NCBI GenBank assembly: GCA_037952775.1
Contig: JBANAY010000004.1
Coordinates: forward strand, 7,378,001-7,442,000
DNA from: Clonostachys chloroleuca
Taxonomy: Eukaryota; Ascomycota; Sordariomycetes; Hypocreales; Bionectriaceae
Reading direction: 5' to 3'
DNA: 64,000 nucleotides
The position numbers and the translations under genes are program-made. Below, piece by piece: positions 55,693 through 64,000 of the stretch. The notes below the pieces were generated by a model, which worked only from the letters and a program-made list of their open reading frames with translations, was not told the origin of the DNA and made no database searches. The first letter of the stretch is position 1. Every line of letters starts with the position of its first letter.

Positions 55693-56381
55693 ACGCACCA
55701 CCCGAAACAAAACAATAAAGAAATCGAAAATGACCACAAAAAAACAATGTTGACGACTTGATGACGAGGGGCGAGGCGTGATGATTTGGTGGATTTGGCT
55801 GAACGGATGGAATGCTGGGACTTTGCTAGAATTGTCTAGAGCCTGCATGGCCCAAAAATAACCAAAATTCCACTAACTAATTTTCCTGACAAACATGAAG
55901 TAACGTATCTTATCGTCGGTTAAATCTTTTCGACATCATTGGTGCGGATGCGACAGAACCCACTACTGGATAGATTACCTAAGCCTCATGATATAACTAC
56001 CCTGTACTTGATGACTCAGCTTGTGACCTTTTTCTGATGCCATCATCGTTTTTAACATCACATTTGTATTACCTTTAATAGTCGTTGTCATCCATACCTA
56101 GCCTGATGCCAGATCCCTCGGGCCTTTGTCCATTATTTTTATAATAAGATTTCGAGTACCGCTTTATGACAAGGTTTCCGTCATCTATCAATCATTTATT
56201 GGGCATATTTGTTTATCTGAAAAGCAGTGTATAGGGTAGCCTTTGGTCGTCGTAGCTTCAGTTAGTCAGCAATGAAAGCACAGACATTGATTGGCGCACA
56301 TCCGGATTTTTATGGACTAGAATTGTGAAATGCATAAATTCTATGAAAAAGAAAACACGGACGCGACACTCTGACAAAAAC
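55693..56381. other. Convergent 3' spacer
   Basis: This AT-rich region follows the metallothionein and the end of the Kre9-like gene. It should hold the two 3' untranslated regions; no gene was seen. Confidence 0.45.
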
Positions 56382-56937
56382 TTAAACTATGTGAAAAGGC
56401 ATCGAGTACTGTCCAGTCTTGCCGTCCTGGTACAAAACACTGAACCCATAAACCGCATGTTTTCCAACAAATTCATTCGTGACATTCCAAATGTAGTAAC
56501 CCTGCTTGTTCTCCACGTGCTCTAGATCGCGGTCACTGGTTAGCATCATGAAATTCCTGGGGGGCGAAGTATAACGAGGACTTACCGGCGATGACACCGA
56601 GGGCGGTCTGCTCGTCCTGTGAGGCGCCGCCAATCAGCGTGATGGCGAGTTTGCCGTTCCAGCGAGGGTCATAGCCCCAGGTGATCTTCAGACTGTCGCC
56701 GAACTTGACATTCTGGTCCTTTTCCGGAGTGTATGCAGGCCAAAAGCCCACACCAGTCTCTAGACTGGCTGTGGCTGTGGCTGTGGGTACAATGGCCGTC
56801 GAAAGAGTGGTTGGCTGATTATTGTCATATCTTCGGCTGAGGTCTCGAGCATCGGCATTGCCATGGTTCTCAGCATTGATGTCCTGACTTAGATAGCCAA
56901 GAGCACCGAGGACAGTGAGAAGCGATCTTGAAAGCAT
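56382..56937 (-). CDS. Secreted Kre9/Knh1-like small protein
   Basis: Two exons (56937-56586 and 56521-56382) encode 163 residues. A signal peptide covers about residues 1-22, followed by a Thr/Ala/Ser-rich linker. The domain from about residue 68 (FWPAYTPEKDQNVKFGDSLKITW, GKLAITLIGGAS, GYYIWNV, YGFSVLYQDG) has the order of the Kre9/Knh1 N-terminal Ig-like domain found in fungal wall proteins. There is no C-terminal GPI signal, so it is probably secreted or wall-associated. The acceptor at 56522-56523 was chosen because the nearer AG leads to a stop. A role in beta-1,6-glucan or wall assembly is a family-level guess. Confidence 0.8.
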
Positions 56938-58207
56938 TTTTATAAGAGGGAGCGCAGAGAGAGAATGAATGAATTGAAGGGATCAGATCTAGAGAGCTGT
57001 TGCTTGATTGAAATCACAAGAAGGAAAATGAAACTTGGGACATCCAGTTGACATATATATAACTACAACTGCGCCTGTGAACAATGAAATAGGCTGTATG
57101 AATTGAGCTTTCATCTAATAATATGTCCTATACGCGCAGAAGACTGGGAGGCACCCCCTGGTATGCCACAAACCGTTACTGGGACAGGGCTTCGGGAGAA
57201 GAATAATCAGCAGCCGTCAGCGCTATAGCTGGCAAAGCACAGTTATTAGCAGTGTAAGCTGTGATTTGGAGACCTGTCAGCACTAGAATCGGTAGCTGGG
57301 GGCTCATCGCCCAGGCCCATCTTTTCTGGCTGTGAAGGTGTAATATTAACTTTGGATGACCGACTATCTGGACGAACATATCTCCTCGGCAGCTTCAATC
57401 TTGGCGTCATGGTATTTATGTAGAAAAATAAGAGGGTATCTCTTGATATGTATCATTTCGGCCTTCTTCTGGACCATATCGCAGTGTGCTTGCGCGCTAG
57501 ATTGTTGGGCCTAAGACACTGGTTGCGGAGCCTGACAGATGATCACGGTAAGATGTTTCAAAAACTGGAATTAAGCTTCAAAATATTCTCAGGAAAGTAA
57601 GCCGAAAGAGTGAACTGACGAATCGGCGCTCTTGTGTCTCGTGGGGGCGCAGTCCGTTGTCTTACCTTGCCTCTCTTACCCCTGATTGTGCTTGGGGGCT
57701 GGACTAGCCGTTGTCTAGAAGCTGAGGCTGCTCGCTGAATCCATGAGACTAGTCATATGAATTTGTGCGCCTTTGTTGCTATGTATTAACCATGCTGGTT
57801 CATGGCCCTGAGGGCTTAGGGGCCGGGGTTTCCAGCTTCAATTAGTTACAAGCTCCACACGCGTCGCGAGAAGTCAACCTTGGAGGCTTACCAGTAATTG
57901 AACGAGAAGGCTTTCCTCAAAAGAAGTATAATCGTGGCTGGACGGAACAGAGTGACTGTAAGCTGTGACTGGAATGCTTGAGTAATACGGCACACTCTGA
58001 AGTTTCAAATTGCAAGCAACCCTCTTTTAGCTACGATTCAATCAGTTGAACTTATTTAGAGCTAACGCAGTTAGGAACGTGTTTCAAACCAAAACCATGA
58101 GTATGGGTTAATTTTAATGCTATCGTCCAAGAAGATAGCTTTGAATAAAGCCTGGATTGCTAAATGTTCGCTGGCCGGCCATTGAAGCTGCGCTTCATCT
58201 AAGGCTG
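56938..58207. other. Intergenic
   Basis: This 1.27-kb spacer has no supported gene. The 67-codon minus ORF at 57176-57379 has no family resemblance. Confidence 0.4.
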
Positions 58208-59294
58208 CTAATCCTGGGCTGGCCACTCCAAGCCCAGCAGTGTTTCCTCAGTGCTGCGCAAGTCATGCTCAATCCCGAGATCCCCAGCTGTTGCGACTGG
58301 CCAGCCCCATGTACTCGTGCTAAAGCTTTTCTCGCCGAACTCGTTAAAGTAGGCCATCATCAGACCAACTTCAGTTCCGATAGCGCCCCATTTCTCCTCG
58401 TATTCCGCTAGGGAACATTCCTTGCACAGCACTTTGCTACCCGAGCCGAGCTTGTCTTGCACCTTCTGGAATATGGCTGCCCACTCGTTACACGAGAGAT
58501 AGTCAGCCACCCCCACAATAACCCGGCCGATGGTTTTCTCGGGCTGTTCTAGAATCGCTTTGACGTAAATGCCGGTGTTGATCACCTCGTCACCAATGAA
58601 TGCGAATTTCACATCTGGACCCATTGGATACTGTACGAGATGGGTGTTCGTATCGGGCTGTTTAAAAGTTAGCCTTCAAACAAGATCATCAATAATAGTG
58701 ACGAGAAGGGGCTCATGTAGTCCAAGGGATGCAACATACAGAGTAAACAGGGCGATGGGGAACTCTGAGAAAGTTGGAGCCATACACTCCAATACGAAGA
58801 AAGGTGGTCTTATCACTAAGTCCACTCCCGGCGTCCAAGACAACTTTCTCCGCGGCAACCTTGCTCTGAAAGTGAGGGATATGGTACTTGCCGTTGGACG
58901 CTGCCTTCGCATCTGGTAGAGTAGACAACACCAAGTGCTTCAGTGTGGCGACTTTTGACGCCGCAAGAGTGATCTTCTGTATCTGGGCACTCTCGCGCTC
59001 TTCTGTTGCCTTTGCTCCTTGTGCCATGAACGTTGCTGGGTCGAAGATGGTGTTGGCAAAGATATATGAGGAACCTTGAAGCGCGGATTCGATGCTTTCG
59101 GTAGAGGCCAAGTCGACCTGGACGACAGAGACATTGGGATTTTTGGCGAGTTCTTGAGCTGATTCAGAGGATGGATTTGACGTCAAGGCCCGGATGTGCA
59201 CTTTTAACTGTGCTGTGTCACCGAGAAAGGCGGAAACGACACCTCGCCCCTGGTTGCCGAGGGCGCCAATCACTGTAAGGATAGGAAGGGACAT
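58208..59294 (-). CDS. NmrA-like NAD(P)-binding protein
   Basis: Two exons (59294-58740 and 58657-58208) encode 334 residues. The Rossmann motif GALGNQGRGVVSAFL at residues 8-22 and the stretch HLVLSTLPDAKAASNGKYHIPHF are typical of the NmrA/HSCARG family of atypical SDRs, which sense or use NADP and include nitrogen-metabolite regulators and isoflavone-reductase-like enzymes. The YxxxK catalytic pair of classical SDRs is not evident. An ATG at 59438 would add 48 residues of poor composition; 59294 lies directly before the fold. A CCACGG/CCGTGG repeat lies 114-147 bp upstream, related to one upstream of the adjacent Zn2Cys6 gene, so the two may be co-regulated. Confidence 0.88.
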
Positions 59295-59703
59295 GTTGTT
59301 GGAAATGATAGATGGATGTAGTAAAGCAGATTTGGTTGTTTGAGATGACGACGGATCATTATTTTCAACGAGGACCAGTTCCTTTATACCTACACGTGTG
59401 GTGATGTTTGGGCCACGGCATTTCCGTGGTTGGGCCACGGCGTCCGGTCTGACAAAAAGTGCTTTCTGAGGCCCTGATCGTGAAGTCCAAAATCAGGAAA
59501 GGTTAGATCATTTTAGATAATTACACTATTTAATAGCCCTTTAGCGGAGTTTTCGATCAGGGCCTGGTAGGCATCCTAGACCTGCATGTTGCATTAGTGA
59601 TTGTCAACTATTTACTATTTGCACATGCGAGCCACTAGCTGAAATCATTTTTTTATTTAAATACCATTAGGATGGTCAATTCCTCCGCAATTGGACTATC
59701 TAA
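59295..59703. promoter_or_regulatory. NmrA-like gene promoter with CCACGG/CCGTGG repeats
   Basis: The 12-mer TTGGGCCACGGC occurs twice, at 59408-59419 and 59430-59441, with TTTCCGTGG between. This gives CCACGG-N5-CCGTGG followed by another CCACGG. The hexamer and spacing match the palindrome upstream of the neighbouring regulator at 61919-61937. Confidence 0.5.
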
Positions 59704-61749
59704 TTAGAATTGGGTAAACGGGAGGTCGTCGCTCAACATGCCTTCTTCCCAAAATGGATTGTCAGGTAACGGATTTGAGATCCCCTCCAACATCGCGGAA
59801 GCCTCCAGCTGATCGAAGAGGTCGAGATCTGAGGCCATTCCCTGCTGCGAGTCACCCGATATATCTGATCGAATTACTCTTTCGCTGGCCTGCAAATCGC
59901 CACACATCTCCCCGAGAAGTATCTGCAGTGCTGGGGAGTAAGTGCTGTTGCCAGGTGGGATCTGAGATAGCTCTGTCGCCTTTTCGACGATACTCGCATT
60001 TGCCATTGGATCAAAAGGCGAGAGCAGCGTATCCGCCATGACTATTACCACTGCCGAATTGTACGTGTTGGTACAGCACCTAAAGAGAATATTATTATTA
60101 GGAGTGCCTGGGCTGAAAGGTCGTGATCACATACCATGTGGACGGTTCAATAGCATTCAGGCCTTCGCCGAATAGTTTGATAAATCCACGACTCGAATCC
60201 AGCAACAGGCCCCAGGCTTCAGCAGATGGGGGCTCGCATTGGCTGAGGCACCTCACTGCCCTAAATCCAATCGTTTCGGTAGCATAGCTCTGAGCGGCTT
60301 CTCTACCATGCTGACTTAGTCGCAGCATCCACTTCGCCTTGGGGCTGAAAAAGCAGTGCATTGACAAGAGTGCAAAAATATAAGCGTGGTATAATTTCGT
60401 GAGCTGCATTCTATCTTCCTCTCTTGCGTTTGAGAGGACATTGTCCAGTTGGAACTCCAGCGGGATGCTCTTGTACCAGTTCTCCAACGTAGTTCGGGTT
60501 CTGGAAAGTCGAGTCGCCCAGCCTTCCGAGCCGCTGGCAATGCTGTGAATATGGGAAAGTTCGCTTAGTACTAATGAGAGATCAAGGGTTTTCCGGAAGT
60601 AATTAAGACTGCTTCTTCTATCACGAGACCATACGATGCCATTGCCGTCGAGAGGATGGTTAGATGGTGGCGGGATATCGATCTCGGCTCCAGCGAGCAT
60701 CGAAGGGCGGGTAGTCTGATATGAAATCGTCTATTGAGTTCAAATTAACATGATCACTTGGCTCTTGTGATGACGCTTCTGATATACCTTTTCTAGGGAA
60801 AATAACACCCAAAAGACTCTGTGCCGTTGCTCCGCCACCTCTTTCTGCATGTATTGGGCCGAGTGCTTGGAATATAACTGCAAGCGATGGGCCAGGTTCA
60901 CCGCCATGGCAATGAGAGCACTAGCCTTTTCCATGTTGCCCATGCACGTGAAGAACATGGCCAGGGCCACTAAGACTTGTACAGCAAGGATATTTCCGCT
61001 GGTACTTGCTAGATCAAATGCGACTGAAAGAGCCTTGCACGCGTACTGGTCTGCATTGGCTGATTGGGGCAAATCACTAGCAGCAGCAAGCCCTTTGCCC
61101 GGTATCGTCATGCGAATGCCTATTGCTGATATCGCAAGGATAGCTGACCATGCAGTTGTCGAGTGGTTGTAGGATGCAAACAACACTCTATCAAACACTT
61201 TTTCCTGGAATAGAGGCATCGCACCGTTGAATGTGCTAAAATACTTGTCCACCCAAGGCTTGAGTGTTTCGAGGGCGGGGAGGCCCAGCGAATCACCGGA
61301 CAGCTCATACGGAGTGCTGTATCTTTGCTCTGTCTTCTCCAATACCTCCTGCAGCTTGTCTTCGATTCTTACTAGGCGATGATTCAAATCACCAGTTGGT
61401 TCATTCCTGTTTTGTCTGTTAGCGCTTGACCATTGTGAACTGATGATAAACTAGTGTTCAGAACCCACGGCTTGGGATCTGTCGAGGCAGTCTTGTCACT
61501 AGCCCTCGTCTGCTTCGTCTGGCGGCCAGCCCTGTGCCGGACAAGACTAGTCCGGCAGTCTGACTTGTAGAGTATGCAGTTTGAGCAGACAGGCAACAGC
61601 ATGTCACATTTGATTTTCTTCCTAAAGCACAAGTCGCATGCTGAGCACGTGAGCGGCTGGACTGGGCACGGCTAAGCATATCGTCTGCACTTACATTTCC
61701 GTCGGTGTGGCCGTGTATCATCCGACTGGCTATCTGTATGGCTCGACAT
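59704..61749 (-). CDS. Zn2Cys6 transcription factor
   Basis: Five exons (61749-61695, 61640-61469, 61406-60788, 60715-60135, 60079-59704) encode 600 residues. The zinc cluster is assembled across the first intron as SCDLCFRKKIKCDMLLPVCS followed by NC and the sixth Cys in KSDC. A linker and short coil (RIEDKLQEVLEK) precede the fungal MHR domain (LGLPALETLKPWVDKYFSTF, EVAEQRHRVFWVLFSLEK, EIDIPPPSNHP). The C-terminus is acidic and aromatic (DNPFWEEGMLSDDLPFTQF), resembling an activation domain. The 54-base first intron and 62-base second intron restore the frame cleanly. A perfect 9+1+9 palindrome lies 170 bp upstream of its start and may be an autoregulatory site. It is nuclear. Confidence 0.88.
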
Positions 61750-63346
61750 CTTGCTAACACGTTTGGGACTCCTATGTGGTAATCTGATGCTTGTCGCGAC
61801 ATCAAACAAACGCCTCCACCAAACAGGAGAGGGCAGCCTGGCTCGATTGATTAGTCAGAGAGGCGTGATCCGAGACAAGGATCAATTGGGTAAGCTGCAT
61901 TGAATTGGTGAGCTCAAGGCCGTGGAATTTCCACGGCATTCATCAGCTCCTGGATGACAAATCCAGCTTGTTCCTACTGCGGTTTAGCCTCCGTCAGCTA
62001 GAGCAAATATTATCGCGACACTGGCAGGTGTGTTCGCCTTTCTCAGATTCAGGAAGAAAATCTGGAGATCTAGAGGAGAGCATTCAACTGATGTGTAACA
62101 TAGGAGACTGGTTATGTGTACCTTGCACGGGTGGTCTGTGAGTCCTAGCTCATTATTGATTAATGGATGCATCATGCAGTCAACGAAAAGCGAAGACCCG
62201 AAAAGGCAGTCCAACTACCCTGCACCATAGATTGGTGTTGTATGTTGAGCTGCTTTCGAATAATTTTGCGTTCAGTCACCTATATAGTCTATAAATAATT
62301 AGTGAGCCTAATGACCTTTGAGTTGATCTATGTATCTCTTTTGTTAGTCTGTTAGCCTCTTTCAACCCGAGTCTAGGGTGTAAAGCACAAAAAGGGATTC
62401 CTCAACTTCGTAACAACTTAAATGTTGAACTACCATAAGAGGTATTTGGCAGAATCTCACACTCTTTGATACAAAAGAACTGAGAGTGCTTGCACAAGAG
62501 AAAAGAAATGATTGAGGTAGCGCATCGATGTTTTGCATTCAATAAAAGACTCCCAGTGAAGGCTCGTGATGATGAACTCCCGCTCGTTTCCGATAAGACA
62601 ATAGATAGACTGCAGCAACTCGTGGAACATAAAATGAGTTTTAGATACACGCCGCATTTCTTCGATACCATTTTGAAACCACGTTTGGGGATGCGTACGT
62701 AAGTAGATTACCAAATGTCATATCGGTGATAGAACTGGGACCCGGGATGACATGATGGAACTTTATGAGGGTGGATATCTCTATCAAGAGTGGAAATTAC
62801 CTCATTCAAGGTTACATTTAAGGTAGCGTAGAGTTTAGTTTAGTTGAATCAACTTTAACCGCGGCGAATGAGGACTTGACCTGTTCTCCGGGAGCCCCTC
62901 TTGAACTGGGATTCGTGGTGGGGTTGGTTATCATCATTGTCGGGCGCTTCCCCGATGAGGACCGGCTCTTCTCCGACACTCTTCGGCAGTGCTGTCTTGC
63001 CATCTGCAATGCCGTCTTCCTGCCCCTCACGCCGGAATCGGTGGCGGGATATCAAGCTGACCCACCATGGTGTCGGTCTTGTTAAAAGCAGGGTACGAAT
63101 GAAGAAGGCGATAGACCTTGCGGGGACCTGATAGGCACTTGGAAACCTGGAAATACCACGACCCCGCAGTACTTTCGACATGGCTTGAGATAACAAAGTC
63201 AAGACCCAGAATGATCTGTTCAGGGGTGAGACTGATGTTGGGGGAGAGCATCGCCTATAGATACCCGGCTCTTCTCTCCAGTTGGCAGGTTTCCGCTCTG
63301 CTAATCTCGTCCTGAGAGTCGTCTCCCCGCCATTGTTCCTCTCATC
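61750..63346. other. Long upstream region of regulator and M20 gene
   Basis: This 1.6-kb divergent spacer holds the palindrome GCCGTGGAATTTCCACGGC at 61919-61937. A minus ORF (62855-63547) overlaps the M20 gene and is considered spurious. AT-rich sequence fills 62,200-62,850. No other gene is supported. Confidence 0.4.
61919..61937. promoter_or_regulatory. Perfect 19-bp palindrome upstream of Zn2Cys6 gene
   Basis: GCCGTGGAATTTCCACGGC has 9-bp arms around one central base. It contains CCGTGG-N5-CCACGG and lies 170 bp upstream of the regulator's ATG. Inverted CGG-containing half sites are the usual targets of Zn2Cys6 dimers. Confidence 0.5.
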
Positions 63347-64000
63347 ATGGTTAGAAATCTTGGTTATGCGCTTTTGAGCGCTTCCACCGTACTTGCCAGC
63401 AACCACCTCGCCCCTCGGAATGAGAGCGTGAGCCCTTATTTTGGAGCAATCAAAGATTATCTTGACACCCTTAAAGAGGATGTATGGCCAATTAACCAGG
63501 AAATTCACGATAATCCTGAATTGGGATACGAAGAAGTACGGGCCCATGAGCTTCTGACAACCTTTATGGAGTCTCAGGATGGTTGGGAGGTTACGAGATC
63601 AGTGAAGAATATCAGCACCGCATTCACTGCTGTCTTTACTGGCAATGGCGATGGACCAATCATTGGTTTCAATTCAGAATATGGTATGTACTTATTATGT
63701 GCCTCTTTCAAGAAATCAAGTGCTGATCAGATAACGATAGATGCTCTCCCCGGACTGGGTCACGGATGTGGCCATAACCTCATCGCTTCAGTTGGCATTA
63801 GCGCCGCCCTTGCCACCGCAGAAATCATGCGACAGGAAAGTCTTCCTGGAAAGGTTGTCCTTTTTGGAACTCCAGCCGAGGAGAGTATGTTTGAAAAAGA
63901 GACGAATCTTAGTTCTATGTACAATTTTTGTTAACCAATTTACAGGTCTTGGAGGAAAAATTAAGATGCTTGAAGCCGGTATCTTCTCGGATCAAAACAT
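63347..64000 (+). CDS. Secreted M20-family amidohydrolase, cut by window end
   Basis: Three exons are visible (63347-63683, 63741-63884, 63946 to beyond 64000), giving about the first 179 residues of a protein that usually has 400-450. A signal peptide covers about residues 1-18. The metal-dependent M20D hydrolase motifs are present: WPINQEIHDNPELGYEE, the metal-ligand block YDALPGLGHGCGHN built across the first intron, and GTPAEE with the catalytic Glu pair at the second. Relatives cleave N-acyl or aminoacyl amides and dipeptides. The C-terminal dimerisation domain and last metal ligand lie outside the window. Secretion is unusual for indole-amide-type M20D enzymes and suggests an extracellular substrate. 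Confidence 0.88.

Noticed and set aside
62855..63547. 230-codon minus-strand ORF
   Set aside because: It overlaps the first exon of the well-supported M20 gene on the other strand and shows no family motif.

Overview
The window is nuclear DNA of a filamentous ascomycete, most likely an Aspergillus/Penicillium-type (Eurotiales) mould. The evidence is the many short spliceosomal introns (about 50-80 bases, GT..AG), dispersed monocistronic genes with 0.3-2 kb spacers, several Zn2Cys6/fungal-MHR regulators, two HET-domain genes, a fungal M28 aminopeptidase and a 26-residue Neurospora-type metallothionein. No prokaryotic operon, rRNA, CRISPR array, convincing tRNA or intact transposon was seen. 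Gene models were built by hand: exons were joined where the frame, the splice sites and the protein family agreed.

Layout. (1) 0.4-15.5 kb holds a run of small-molecule oxidation genes around one Zn2Cys6 regulator: a lactonase-type beta-propeller, an aldo/keto reductase (with an 8-base microexon), a flavin monooxygenase with an N-terminal SnoaL-like domain, the regulator, a Gfo/Idh/MocA dehydrogenase, a short-chain dehydrogenase, and a zinc-type alcohol dehydrogenase broken by a TAG codon and a frameshift. The promoters share TCCGATC / CGGATCGGAC motifs. There is no PKS, NRPS or terpene enzyme, so it looks like a catabolic cluster (alcohol to ketone, oxygenation, lactone opening). (2) 15.8-22.3 kb: secreted leucine aminopeptidase, a DUF1593/Sde182-like protein, and a divergent alpha-glucoside-type sugar transporter. 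(3) 22.5-28.3 kb: an unrecognised protein made of two copies of one domain, a divergent pseudokinase-like protein, and a BTB-like protein. (4) 29-34 kb: a HET-domain gene and a secreted LVIVD-type protein. (5) 35.5-50 kb: a cucumopine-synthase-like gene divergent from a fused HyuA-HyuB oxoprolinase/hydantoinase, followed by an anion:cation-symporter MFS transporter, an MHR regulator without a zinc cluster, and a Zn2Cys6 regulator. This is the most unusual part and suggests an opine- or lactam-related metabolic locus. (6) 50-64 kb: a second HET gene, a small His/Cys hypothetical protein, the metallothionein, a Kre9/Knh1-like secreted protein, an NmrA-like protein next to a Zn2Cys6 regulator (both promoters carry CCACGG/CCGTGG inverted repeats), and the start of a secreted M20 amidohydrolase cut by the window edge.

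At four places (15,273; 39,242; 41,217; about 52,248) an otherwise well-preserved gene changes frame exactly as if one base were missing, three of them in runs of five or six identical bases. This looks more like under-called homopolymers than gene decay and should be kept in mind when using the affected models.
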